Made by a program: the position numbers and the translations under genes. DNA of 64,000 nt, from positions 19,070,543 to 19,134,542 of the forward strand of contig NC_037680.1 in NCBI RefSeq assembly GCF_003255815.1, given 5' to 3'. Below are positions 34,250 to 45,326 of this stretch, piece after piece; position 1 is the first letter of the stretch, and the number at the start of each line of letters is the position of its first letter. The DNA comes from Theropithecus gelada. Lineage: Eukaryota > Chordata > Mammalia > Primates > Cercopithecidae. Below the pieces are notes generated by a model. That model saw only the letters and a list, made by a program, of their open reading frames with translations, was not told the DNA's origin and searched no databases.

Positions 34250-35764
34250 TGCCTAACCCCCCCTCCGCCTCAAAATCTTCTTATATTATTGAAAGAATTG
34301 TGGGCAAAGAGAACACTGCTACCTGAAAAACTGGAGAGACAGACAAGCAGATACAGAAAATTACAGCTTACTGGAGACAGATGCCCCACACAGATTCCTG
34401 CAGCTAGAGCTAGTACCAGAGGAAATATTTAAGGTATAATTCTACTGACTAGTGGCTCAGTGTGGAGCAGCTAGAGAGTTAACAATTGGGCAATCAGTTT
34501 TAGGGAACCCCATATTTTTGTAAATTTTACCTCAAGGAGTCCCATGAGGTTCTCACTGTGAAGACTGAAGAGAAATCTTAGTTTGCTTTTCCCAGGGAGA
34601 GGGAAAAATAACTATTTAAAAATATTCCCAGAGTACGGTGATCTCCTTAATAAGGACAGGAAGACTGTTTTACCAAGACCTAACACACCTAGGTTTTACC
34701 AAAACCTAATCAACCTGGAGGAGGGAACTACAATTTCAGCTCCCTCTGATCATCCTATCTCACCTATGTGAGGAGGGGAATTGAGAAGCACCTGGGAGGA
34801 TCAGCCTAAGGACAGTACTCACTAAAAGACTGAGGTCTAATAGGAATATAGAAGAGTTCTTCTCCTTCTGCACCTTATGACTACATCAGTAGGCCTTCTG
34901 TATAATTACATATTACAGCTGACAAAGAACTGGAATCCTCATACCCTATTTAATAAGGAGTCTCTAGGGAAACCCAAAAGTCAATAGGAGAGACAAAAGC
35001 AAGGACACCAGAGGAAATTTTAGCCTCTGACACCACAGTTACAAGAAACAGTAAATATCACTTAATTCTGAGCTAGATAAACAAAAAAAAACCCTCACAC
35101 TAGAGGCCTATTTACCACAGTTCTTCTTACCCAGTACATCACATATAGCTTTCAAGAAAAAATCACAAGACATACTATGGTCTGGAGAGACAAAGCAAGC
35201 CACAGATACGGCAGAAAGTTTGAAATGATCTATATATTTATCCATCCATCTCTATAGATAGATATAGATATGTATAATTAATTGTTAAGTTCTCTAATGG
35301 AAAATGTGGACAACATACAACATCAGATGGGTAATGAAAACAGAGATGAAAATTCTAAGAGGAATCAAAAGGAAATGCTGAGCATCAAAAATAATGTAAC
35401 TAAATTGAAGAATGCTTTGATGGGCTTATCAGTAAAATGAAAAGGAAAGTCAAGGAAAGAATTAGTGAGCTTAAGGAGAGTTAACAGAAACTTCTCAAAC
35501 TGAAGCACAAAGGAGACAAAATATTTTTAAAAACTAGAACAGATTATCCAAGAAACATGGGACAATAACAAGAAGTTTATTATATGTATGATGCATACCA
35601 GAAGGGGAAGAAAGAGAAAAGAATACAAAATAAGTACTTGAAGTAAAAATGGCTGAGAATTTTTGAAAATCAATAACAGACGCAAAAGCACAGATCCAGG
35701 AAGCTCAGAGAACACCAAGCAGGTATAAATAAATTTACCTCTAGGAATATATATTAGTAGCATA
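34250..35764 (+). mobile_element. HAL1 (half-LINE, L1 ORF1-type), part 1
   Basis: The later part matches HAL1/L1M ORF1-type DNA in order: 'AAGAATTAGTGAGC', 'TACCAGAAGGGGAAGAAAGAG', 'AATGGCTGAGAATTTTTGAAAA', 'GATCCAGGAAGCTCAGAGAAC'. The 5' part (34250-35200) is less certain. A THE1 provirus interrupts it at 35765, and it resumes at 38111. Its ORF is broken by many stops. Confidence 0.72.
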
Positions 35765-36112
35765 TATATTCTCATGCTACTAATAAAGACATACCCGAAA
35801 CTGGGTAATTTATAAAGGAAAGAGGTTTAATAGACTCATAGTTCCACATGGCTGGGTAGGCCTCACAATCATGATGGAAGATGAAGGATGACCAAAGTGA
35901 TGTCATACAAGGCAGCAGGCAAGAGAGCTTGTGCAGGGGAACTCCCATTTATAAAACCATCAGATCTCATGAGATCTATTCACTATCATGAGATCAGTAT
36001 GGGAGAAACTGCCCTCATGATTAAATTATCTCCACCTGACCCCACCATTGACACATGGGGATTATTAAAACTCAAAGTGAGATCTGGGTAGGGACACAGC
36101 CAAACCATATCA
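35765..36112 (-). repeat. THE1 3' LTR (antisense)
   Basis: Reverse complement of a THE1 LTR, from 'TCATGCTACTAATAAAGAC' to 'CACAGCCAAACCATATCA'. Its differences from the partner LTR at 37759-38110 could be used to date the insertion. Confidence 0.9.
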
Positions 36113-37758
36113 TTCCACCCCTGGCTACTCCCAAATCTCATCTTCTCATATTTCAAAACAAATTATACCTTCCCAACAATCCCCCAAAGTCCTAAATCAT
36201 TTTGGCATTAACTCAAAAGGCCAGTAGTCCAAAGTTTCATCTGATACAAAGCAAGTCTGTTTCACCTACAAGTCTATAAAATCAAAATCAAGTTAGTTAC
36301 TTCCTAGATACAATGGGGTATAGGCATTGGGTAAATACAGCCATTCCAAATGAGAGAAATTGGCCAAAATGAAGGGGCTACAGGCCCCATGCAAGTCTGA
36401 AATCCAGACAGGCAGTCAAATCTTAAAGCACCAAAATAATCTCCTTTGACTCCATGTCTGACATCCATGTCACGCTGATGCAACAAGTGGGTTCTCATGG
36501 TCTTGTGCACCTCTGCCCCTGTGGCTTTGCAGGGTATAGCTCCCGTGGCTGCTTTCACAGGCTGGTGTTGAGTGCCTGTGGATTTTCTAGGTGCACAGTA
36601 CAAGCTGTTGGTTGATCTATCATTCTGGAGTCTTGAGGATGGTGGCCTTTTCCTCACAGCTCAACCAGGCACTGCCCCAGTGGAGACTCTGTGTGGGGGC
36701 TCCAACCCCACATTTCCTTTCCACACAGCCCTAGATCTGGACTCTGTCTCCACCCGGATCTCACCTTGAATTTTAATAATTCCCATGTGTCCAGGGCTAG
36801 GCCAGGTGTAGATAATTGTTCTCCATGAGGGCTCTGTCTCTGCAGCACACCTCTGCCAAGCATTTCCATACATCTTCTGAAATCTAGGCGGGATTCCTAA
36901 CCCTCAGTTCTTGACTTCTGTGCACCCACAGACTCAACACCACGTGAAAGCTGCCAAGGTTTGGGGATTACATCCTCTGAAGTGATGGCTTGAGTTGTAC
37001 CTTGACTTCTTTTAGCCATGGGTGGAATGTAGGACAACAAGTCCCAAGACTGCACAAAGCAACAAGGCCCTGGGTCCAGCCTAGAAACCCACTTTTTTCT
37101 CCTCCTAGTCCTCCAGGCCTGTGATGGGAGGGGCTGTCATAAAGACCTCTGACATACTCTGGAGAGATTTTCTTCCTTGTCTTGGTAATTAACATTTGAC
37201 TCTGTTGCTTATGCAAATTTCTGCAGCTGGCTTGAATTACTCCCTAGAAAATGGGGTTCTTTCTATCACTTTGTCAGCTGCAAATTTCCCAAACTTTTAT
37301 GCTCTGCTTCCTCTTGAATGCTTTGCTGTTTAGAAATTTCATTGGCCAGATACCCTAAATCCTCTCTCTCAAGTTCAAAGTTCCACAGATCTCTAGGGAA
37401 GGGAAAAAATTGCTGTCTGTCTCTTTGTTAAAACATAATAATAGTCACCTTTGCTCCAGTTCCCAATAAGTTTCTCATATCCATCTGAGATCACCTCAAC
37501 CTGGATTTTATTGTTCATATCATTATTAGCATATTGTTCCACATTCAACAAGTATCTAGGAAGTTCCAAACTTTTCCACGTCTTCCTGTCTTCTGAGTTG
37601 TCCAAGTCTCTAGGAAGTTCAAAATTTTCCCACATTTTCCTGTCTTCTTCCGTGGCCTCCAAACTGTTCCAACCTCTGCCTGATACCCAGTTCCAAAGTT
37701 GCTTCCACATTTTTGGGTATCCTTACAGCAGCACCCTATTCTACCAGTAACAATTTAC

Positions 37759-38110
37759 AGTATTAGTCTCTTCTCGTGTTGCTAATAAAGACATACCTGA
37801 GACTGGGTAATTTATAAGGGAAAGAGGTTTGATGAACTCACAGTTTCACATGACTGGGGAGGCCTCACAATCATGGCAGAAGGTGAAAGAAGGGCAAATG
37901 GACATTTTACATGGGCAGCCAAGAGAGCTTGTGCAGGGGAACTCCCCTTTATAAAACCATCAGATCTCATGAGACTCACTCACCACCAGGAGAACAGTAT
38001 GGGGGAAACTGCCCCCATGATTCAAATCTCCACCCGGCCCTGCCCTTGACATGTGAGGATTATTGCAACTCAAGGTGAGATTTGGGTGGGGACACAATCA
38101 AACCATATAA
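37759..38110 (-). repeat. THE1 5' LTR (antisense)
   Basis: Reverse complement of a THE1 LTR, from 'AGTATTAGTCTC' to 'AATCAAACCATATAA', with the GAGACTGGGTAATTTATAAG block. Confidence 0.9.
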
Positions 38111-38348
38111 GCATATTATATTTAAACTGAAGAAAAATCAAAGACAAAAAGAAAAACCTTAAAAAGAAGCCAGATTGAGGGTGGAAGGTACGTTACCTAC
38201 AGAGTAACAAGGATAAGAGGACTTTTCTTCAGATACCATGCAAGTAAGAGGAGAATGGAGTGAAATATTAAAGTGTTGAAAAAAAAATGAACAGACAAAT
38301 AAAAACAACCTAGAATTCTGAATCCAGTAAAATTATCCTTCTAAAGTG
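38111..38348 (+). mobile_element. HAL1, part 2
   Basis: Resumes after the THE1: 'AAAATCAAAGACAAAAAGAAA', 'TTCTTCAGATACCATGCAAG', 'CTAGAATTCTGAATCCAG' and 'AAAATTATCCTTCTAAAGTG' match HAL1/L1 ORF1 blocks. Confidence 0.78.
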
Positions 38349-38470
38349 AACAGTCAGACATGGTGGTATGTGACAGTAATCCCAGGTGTTCCAGAGATTA
38401 AGGCAGGAAAATCAATTCTTTGGGCTCAGGAGGGCAAGCCTGGGCAGTATTATGAGGCCCCATCTCAAAT
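38349..38470 (+). mobile_element. Old free Alu monomer (FLAM/FRAM-like)
   Basis: About 120 bases with a single Alu arm: 'CAGACATGGTGGTATGTGAC', 'GCTCAGGAGGGCAAGCCTGG', 'TGAGGCCCCATCTC'. There is no second arm, so it is a monomeric ancestor type rather than a dimeric Alu. Confidence 0.65.
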
Positions 38471-38605
38471 AAATTACAGATAGATGACAAGTAGATTAGA
38501 TAGATACATACATACGTACAAACATACATACATACATATATGAAGAGATATATAGATACATAGATACATACATAGACAAAATAGCTAGCTAGCTAGCTAA
38601 ATAGA
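38471..38605. repeat. (TAGA)n/(TACA)n/(GCTA)n microsatellite
   Basis: A chain of GATA-, CATA- and CTAG-type tetranucleotides directly after the Alu monomer, which suggests growth from its tail. Confidence 0.88.
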
Positions 38606-39065
38606 AAGTTAGACAGTCAGATGTAAAAATAAGCGAAGGAGAAATCAAAACTTTGCCAAATAAAAATAGAGCCAATTTTTCACCAGTAGATCTGACTTGC
38701 AAGAGACATTAAAAGTTCTTCAGAGAGAAGAAAAATGTCATAGGTCAGGAACTGAGATCTGTGTACAAAACAGAAAAGTATTAGAAAAAGAGTAAGTGAA
38801 GATTAAATAAAAATTTTTATTTTTCTTACTCTTGATTGAATAGATGTTTGTTTAAAATAATAATGAATGTATTAGGTGATTATAGCTATGGATAAATGAA
38901 ATGCAAGGCAGCAATATAGTAAGGGATAGGAATGAGGAATTAGGAATACTGTTACGAGGTGCCTGCACTAGTAGGGATGCAGTACAGTATTATCTGCTAG
39001 TCCCACAGATTAGTTGTAAATTTGTATTGCAACTTTAGGCCACCACTAAAAAAACTGAAAGCCCC
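38606..39065 (+). mobile_element. HAL1, part 3
   Basis: Continues the HAL1 3' part: 'ACTTTGCCAAATAAAAATAG', 'ACTTGCAAGAGACATTAAAAG', 'TATTGCAACTTTAGGCCACC'. The 3' end is approximate. Confidence 0.65.
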
Positions 39066-39623
39066 AGGTAAAGAGTGAGAACATCTTCCTCTTTCTTCCT
39101 CCAGCAACTTTGTCTGACTTACTTTTCTGTATCCAGACTCAGTGACCAGATCTCCCAGACTTGGTTTCGGCACATTGGCAGGAAAGACTTACACTGCAAT
39201 TTTCAATAACTACAAAAGAATGAGAAGAAAGCTGAACCATGAAATTTCAAAGATGCAATATGCTCTTTATTTTGGTTTAATCAGAGTGGGAAAAAACAGA
39301 AATATAAAAAATATATCCTACAGAGCAGAGCAGGACGTTTGGGTTTTGTACATCACATTGTTCAAAAAAGTCCTTGACTTAGAACAGACTATTCTGAAAT
39401 GTGAATATGCAACCTAGAGGTTTTTGATCTCAGATGAATCTTGCTAATTAATCATAAGTCCATGCCTGCCTACCATTTCCAATAATAGCTACAAGATAAT
39501 CAGTGTGGTTAAAAGTATGGGTGCTCTGGCAGATGAAGAAATCAGCAATTATTGCACACAATATATTTTTTTGTCATTGTATGCACATTCTTTCATCATT
39601 TAAGTCATGTCTCTATGAGCTTT
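39066..39623. other. Unique DNA with an isolated 91-codon frame
   Basis: The plus frame 39142-39417 starts after a polypyrimidine stretch ending CCTCCAG (at 39104), which looks like a splice acceptor. The protein is basic, unrecognised and has no neighbours. I do not call it a gene; see findings. Confidence 0.3.
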
Positions 39624-39929
39624 TTTTTTTTTTTTTTTTTGAGTCGGAGTCTCGCTCTGTCGCCCAGGCTGGAGTGCAGTGGCCGGATCTCAGCTCACTG
39701 CAAGCTCCGCCTCCCGGATTCACGCCATTCTCCTGCCTCAGCCTCCCAAGTAGATGGGACTACAGACGCCCGCCACCTCGCCCCGCTAGTTTTTTTGTAT
39801 TTTTTAGTAGAGAGGGGGTTTCACCGTGCACTGTGTTAGCCAGGATGGTCTCGATCTCCTGACCTTGTGATCCGCCCGTCTCGGCCTACCAAAGTGCTGG
39901 GATTACAGGCTTAAGCCACCGCGCCTGGC
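39624..39929 (-). mobile_element. AluYR-type SINE, antisense
   Basis: After 20 T, GAGTCGGAGTCTCGCTCTG, then GTGGCCGGATCTCAGC and GCCCGCCACCTCGCCCC. A perfect 13-bp duplication, CTCTATGAGCTTT, lies at 39611-39623 and 39930-39942. It carries a small insertion near 39825 (GTGCACTGTG). Confidence 0.96.
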
Positions 39930-39942
39930 CTCTATGAGCTTT

Positions 39943-40639
39943 AAAGCAAAATTCTGAAAAACTAAAATGGAAGATTTAAACTGTAAATTGGTTTAAATCA
40001 ACAACAATAAAATCTATCCATTTCAGATTAATGCGGCTACAAAGTGGAGGAAAATAAATAGTTATAGACTTAAAGAAATTGTGTGATCATAATTTATTTC
40101 TTTTTCTAGTCAAACCAAATATGAGTTGGACTGATTCACACGTTTTATGCTATTGGTATTGAAATGAGTATTTCAATTATCATTTCCTGAAATCTCTAAT
40201 CAGAAATCCAATCTGTTCTTTTAGAAAAAGCTCCTAGCTTAAAAAATTTTAATCTCTGCAAAACTGTTTTACACTCACATTGTTTTCTTTAATAGCCCCA
40301 TTCTCCTAACTGCTAAAGTTTTATGTGTATTTATGTAAGGCATAGAGTGTATTATGCATTATGCATCCTGCTGTTAGCTTCAGGGGAACGGGGCAGTGCT
40401 CTGTGAATGCAAGGGCATCTATTAAAAGTTTATGGATGACTCTGCATCTTTTCTCCAAATTAGTAATGATTTTTCAAGCTGAAAAAAAATAGATCCTGAT
40501 GTGAGAAGAGAAAACATGAAAGGACAAAAATAAAAATATTTCTGTTCCAAAATATATCACCATTTATTTTATCTTGAATTTGAGATTTTATTTCAGTCAG
40601 GATCCAAGTATCATTTCCCAGGGCCCACAAAGTAAACTT
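39943..40639. other. Unique AT-rich DNA
   Basis: Nothing recognised before the L2 block. Confidence 0.4.
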
Positions 40640-41160
40640 CATAAAGTGCATCACCCCTCTCTTCCCACCCCTCTGGTGTGAGGTATTATCATATCTCCTG
40701 CACAGACCTTCTACTTTATCTTCCTGCTTCTGCCCTTCCCTGTAGTCTACCCTAAACACTGTGGCCAGAGTAGTTATTTTTAACATGCAAGTGAGACCAT
40801 GGGATCTCTGCTCAGCATCCTCCATTCCTCCCTAAATTCTCAAAAATCTCCCTAAACCTTCTCAAACCTTCCCAAGGGTTTCCAAAGGTCTTCAAGGCCC
40901 TCTGCATCCTGCACACCTCTTTCTTCTCCCTCTGACTTTTGTGTTATTTGTTTCCTCTCTCACACTGCTCCTGCCACTATAGCTATTGCTTTCTCTAGAA
41001 GACACTAGGCACACTCCTGCCTCAAGGTATTTGTGCTGCTCATTCCTTCTGCTGAGGAAGCTCCTTATGCCAAACCCAGCATGGCGAACTTCTTCACCTC
41101 TTTTAGATATTTGCACAGGCATCACCATCCCCAGGATGCTACCTTGAATACTTAAAGTAG
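40640..41160 (+). mobile_element. L2 LINE, part 1
   Basis: In order: 'CCAGAGTAGTTATTTTTAAC', 'TGGGATCTCTGCTCAGCATCC', 'TTCAAGGCCCTCTGCATCCTG', 'CACACTGCTCCTGCCACTAT', 'CTCCTGCCTCAAGGTATTTG', 'TTCTTCACCTCTTTTAGATAT'. An MST LTR interrupts it and it resumes at about 41580. Minus frames at 40460-41128 are chance. Confidence 0.8.
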
Positions 41161-41570
41161 TGATATAGTTTGGATGTTTTTTCTCCTCTAAATCTCATAT
41201 TCAAATGTAATCCCCAATGTTGGAAGTGGACCTGGTGGGAGGTGTTTACATCATGGGGGCCAATCCTTCATAAACGGTCTGGTGCCATTATCACAGTAAT
41301 GAGTTATTTCTCCCTCTATGAGTTCAGGTGGCATCTGGTTGTTTAAAAGAGCCTAGGACTTCCTCACCCCCTCTTGCTCCTGTTGTCACCATGTAGCCAC
41401 CTGCACCCCCTTCACCTTCTGCCATGATTGTAAGCTCCCTGAGGCCTCACCAGAAGTGGATGCCAGTACCAGACTTTCTGCACAGCTTGTATAACAGTGA
41501 GTCAAAATAAACACCTCTTTGTAAATTACCCAGCCTCTGGTATATCTCTATAGCAATGCAAGAACTAACA
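41161..41570 (+). mobile_element. MST-type MaLR solo LTR (MSTA/B-like)
   Basis: It starts TGATATAGTTTGGATG and has 'TAATCCCCAATGTTGGAAGTG', 'GGTGGGAGGTGTTTACATCATG', 'GCCATGATTGTAAGCTCCC' and an AATAAA at about 41508. It ends near AAGAACTAACA. A single LTR without internal sequence, inserted in an L2. Confidence 0.85.
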
Positions 41571-41810
41571 GAAGTCACTCAACCCATATACTTACATTTT
41601 GGGTCCTCCTACTCCATTTTAATTGTCTTTGTATGTTCCTTTTTGCTGTCGTTGTTGCTTTTTCCCCAGCTACAATTTAAGAACCACAAGATTAGGAAGC
41701 TTTGATCTTTGTTACCTGATATTCCCAGCACCTAGAATACAACCCAGCAAATTTTAGTCACGGAAAATATTTGTTGAATCAAATTGCTGAATTTCTTGAC
41801 ACCTTCTCCA
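41571..41810 (+). mobile_element. L2 LINE, part 2 (3' end)
   Basis: Resumes after the LTR: 'TTCCCAGCACCTAGAATACAAC', 'GTCACGGAAAATATTTGTTGAATC', the L2 3' terminus. Confidence 0.75.
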
Positions 41811-42859
41811 CTAGTCTGCTCCCCAGCACTCAATTATTTGCTGTACATTTGATCCTTTACCATGCACACAGCCTTACAGGTAATAAAAAAGAAATCCTTT
41901 TAATTCCTATTGCTATATTTTTAATAAATTATAACTTTCTGGTTGAAGGCCACAACAATAGATGATGCAAGCAGTGTATTTAAAACTTTTTCCAAATGAG
42001 CAACAAAACAGTAAACTAATATGAAAACTCATATTTTATATTTCTACCCACTCCATTTCTTCTGATAAGGACCAGAGATCAACAACATTTTTAAATAGCA
42101 AAATCTATCATCAGTTGAGGCTGAGAAACTGGGCCTTTGTAAAACATGAATCAAATAGAATGGTATTGGCACAATTTTCCCTACAAAATATTTAACATTT
42201 CTATTTATACTAAAATATTGACATTTCTTTGATTTTGAAAGAATTGTGACATTGAGTCATTTTGTCCTGCACAAGGAATCAGTCTTTCTTCACTGAAATC
42301 AATTGTCGGAGACTGACAGTTTTGGAACACTGGAAGACAGACTGCTATCCTTTTGCTTCCTTTTGGTATGTCAGTTTTATTTTCATATATAGCTGATTGC
42401 CTGATTTTCATTTATATGCACATTGAAGATGTTGTCATTGGTATGATGTGCAGAAAATTAAAATCTTACACATTACTCATTTGAAGATCTAAAAATATTG
42501 AAATAAATCTTCCTTGAATGTCCGGGTGATGTTGCATGGCCGATTCACCCTCTATGTCACATGTAGTTGAAATAACATTTCACATTAAGAAGTATAAATC
42601 TTAGCTACTCTTCACCTATCAATCCTAGATTTCACCTCCTGATAAAAAGCACCCTACCTTTATTCTCTAGAAAGCAGAGAGTCATTTTTTGTCTAATTCT
42701 GACTGGCAGTAGACTTGCAGCATGAAAAGTTGCTCTCCAAACCTCCTCAAATAATAAGGCATTGTTGGACTGCAAAGTAGAGTTTGCCACGTCTTCCTTT
42801 AATTGTCAATTTAAGCATTAATCATACCTTACATGCATTCTACGGCTTCAAAGGATTTC
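41811..42859. other. Unique AT-rich DNA
   Basis: Nothing recognised; frames at 41771-41965 and 42205-42411 are unsupported. Confidence 0.4.
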
Positions 42860-43045
42860 CCACTTTTTATCTTTATGTAACTGTATAATTGTCCTGTTGA
42901 AAACAAGATGCATGTTATTCCCCAAATGTTACATAGAAAGAAACTAAAACCCAAAATGGTCAAATGATTTCTGTAAGGTCAAACTTTGAAGTAATTGTAT
43001 GTTAGGGAACACACCTGGATACCTTGACTTTCAGCCCTGTATTTT
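42860..43045 (+). mobile_element. MIR SINE
   Basis: 'GAAAGAAACTAAAACCCAAAATGG' (diverged core), 'TCAAATGATTTCTGTAAGGTCA' and 'CACACCTGGATACCTTGACT' follow the MIR 3' half. Confidence 0.55.
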
Positions 43046-43710
43046 TTATGTCAGTATGTTGCACGGTATACATACAGAGTCATCCCTATGATGAAACATA
43101 AATTAAATTAGAAATTCAAAGCACATGTTAATTCTCATCTCTTAAACATCTCCACTATTACTTACGGTTGTCCCCAGAAAGTCTTCAGGATGTGCTTACA
43201 GACAAACCTGTACTTGCCTTTCCTAGGAGCTCCTCTGCCAGGCTGTACTGGCTTGTCCCAGGTTCACTGAGTCAAACACCACCTCACGTGTGTGTTCAGC
43301 TAATTCTTCTTTAAAAAATAATTGTTTAACTTAGCCTGCTCTCTCCCAAAGCCCAACCAACATCCTGCTACTTCCTGTTGATCCTAACGGAAAATGATCT
43401 CTGCAGAAATGGGGAGAATGGCCTCTTCTCCATGAGATTCTTTCCTGATTCATGGTATCGGACTGGGAACAGAAGCTTCACTATTTTCCTCCTTTTCCCA
43501 GTCTCTATTTTCTCCTAATCATAGCAGATGAAAAGATGTACAACAACACTAATTACTAGGACAATGCAAGTTAACACCACAATGAAATGTCTCCTCACAT
43601 CCATTAGGGTATGTATTCTACAACATTTGGACTTTCGTACTCTGACTAGAAAAGCAACTTTCCTGTGCTTTGAAGATTTACAATATCTATATAATATTAT
43701 TAAATATATA
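43046..43710. other. Unique non-coding DNA
   Basis: Nothing recognised; the frame at 43528-43740 is unsupported. Confidence 0.4.
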
Positions 43711-44137
43711 CAGTTGATCCTTGAGCTACATGGGAGTTAGCAGTGTCAATCTCCTACACAGTTGAAAATCCATATATATTTTGACTTCCCAATAATTTAA
43801 TAACTTATAGTATATTGTTACTGGAGGAAGGCTTAACCTAAAAAAGTCAGTTAACACATATTTTGAATAATATATGTATTATATACCATATTCTTACAAT
43901 AATCCGCAGAAAACGTTATTAAGAAAATCATAAGGAAGAGAAAATTCATGTACTATTCGTTAAGCAGAAGTGGATCATGATAGAACTCATCATCCTCAGC
44001 ATCTTCACATTGAGTATGCTGAGGAGGAGGTGAAAAAAGAAGGGTTAGTCTTGGTGTCTCAGGAGTGGGAGAAATAGAAGGAAATTCAAGTATAAGTGGA
44101 CCTAGGCAGCTCAGTGGGTTTGTTCAAGGGTGAACTG
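43711..44137. mobile_element. MER2 (Tigger1-derived) TcMar DNA transposon
   Basis: TIRs CAGTTGATCCTTGAG at the left and CAAGGGTGAACTG at the right, flanked by TA on both sides (43709-43710, 44138-44139). Internal landmarks: 'GTTGAAAATCCATATAT', 'AGTCAGTTAACACATATTTTG', 'AAGAAAATCATAAGGAAGAG', 'AAGTGGACCTAGGCAGC'. Non-autonomous; no transposase frame. Confidence 0.88.
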
Positions 44138-44389
44138 TATTTGAAATTTGTGTTTCATACTATATACCTTATGGTTTTCATGTTTGTCCATGTTTGAGAT
44201 ATCTCATTTATTGCATATTAGAATATGAGATACAAGCATCTTCAATATTATTGTTTTGCCAAATTGTGTTTTGTAGTAGTTATAACTTAGTAATTACTAC
44301 AAAGTTGCAAGTACAATTACTGCAAATTATAACTACTACCAGTAGCCATAAATACCACTACTATCATATAATCGTTACAACTCACAATC

Positions 44390-45030
44390 TCATGTTGCTC
44401 ATGAGTAATATGTAAATATGCTTATTTTCCTGCACCCTTACCAGCAACTGACATTATTGAATTAATTTTTTGTCCAATCTGATAGGTGAGAAATTGTATA
44501 TCATGGTTTTAATTTACATTTCATTGATTAAGAGTGAGATGGAGAATCTTTTAATATGCATATTTACCATTTGGTGTCTTCCCATGTAAATTGCTTTAAT
44601 AAATTTTCAAAATCAAATCATCCTTGTAGTGTGAGATAAATACTTTTTAGATTTTTAATACATTTCTAAATTGAATTTTCTACTATTTTATTTAGTATTA
44701 CTATTTTATTTACTATTCATGTTTATACCTGAAACTGGGACATAATTTTGGTTACCTGGATTTTTGTTTCTGGTTTTGAATTAGAATTATATTCGCATTT
44801 TGAAGGTGTCTAGGAAGTGTTCTACTATAGAAAAAGATTATCTGTTTCTTGAAGGTTTCATAGAATTTCCTGCATCTGGTGGCTATTTTTGAGGATGAAG
44901 GAGTGGGGAAATTGTGAAGTACTTCCTCCATTTTTTGATAATTTTACATTCTTCTAGTTTTTGTTACATTTAAAAGTATTGTTTCCATTAAATTTTGAAT
45001 CAATACACAATGTATTCATAACATGCATAA
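44390..45030 (-). mobile_element. Antisense L1M/ME fragment(s)
   Basis: 44420-44610 follows an antisense L1ME 3' part ('CTGATAGGTGAGAAATTGTAT', 'TTAATTTACATTTCATTGATT'). 44640-45015 resembles antisense ORF2 ('CTAGGAAGTGTTCTACTATAG', 'TTTCTTGAAGGTTTCATAGAAT'). Old and broken. Confidence 0.65.
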
Positions 45031-45042
45031 TTAAGAAGCATA

Positions 45043-45285
45043 TTGGGAGGCCGAGACGGGCGGATCACGAGGTCAGGAGATCGAGACCATCCTGGCTAAC
45101 ACGGTGAAACCCCGTCTCTACTAAAAAATACAAAAAACTAGCCGGGCGAAGTGGCGGGCGCCTGTGGTCCCAGCTACTCGGGAGGCTGAGGCAGGAGAAT
45201 GGCGTAAACCCGGGAGGCGGAGCTTGCAGTGAGCTGAGATCCGGCCACCGCACTCCAGCCTGGGCGACAGAGCCAGACTCAGTCT

Positions 45286-45316
<31 letters not shown>
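45043..45316 (+). mobile_element. AluYR-type SINE, 5'-truncated
   Basis: Starts TTGGGAGGCCGAGACGG, so it lacks about the first 45 bases of Alu. GCCGGGCGAAGTGGCGGGCG and GAGATCCGGCCACC (the sense form of the AluYR variant) are present, and a tail of 32 uninterrupted A lies at 45287-45318. The duplication AAGAAGCATA is at 45033-45042 and 45317-45326. The minus frames at 45065-45336 are Alu reads. Confidence 0.96.
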
Positions 45317-45320
<4 letters not shown>

Positions 45321-45326
45321 AGCATA

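Larger units (their letters stand above)
35765..38110 (-). mobile_element. THE1 MaLR provirus, antisense, both LTRs and internal region
   Basis: Read on the minus strand this is LTR - internal - LTR: LTRs at 37759-38110 and 35765-36112, and about 1.65 kb of internal sequence between. It is flanked by the perfect 5-bp target duplication GCATA (35760-35764 and 38111-38115). The outer LTR end at 35765 has lost a few bases. Minus-strand frames at 36304-36657 (117 codons) and 37393-37710 are degenerate pieces of the internal region, and no intact viral protein is present. It lies inside a HAL1. Confidence 0.92.

Noticed and set aside
36304..36657. Minus-strand frame of 117 codons as a possible gene
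   Set aside because: Lies inside the internal region of an antisense THE1; a degenerate remnant, not an intact viral or host protein.
40460..40825. Minus-strand frame of 121 codons, the longest with ordinary composition outside Alu
   Set aside because: Partly opposite an L2 and broken from it; no start context, splice sites or family match.
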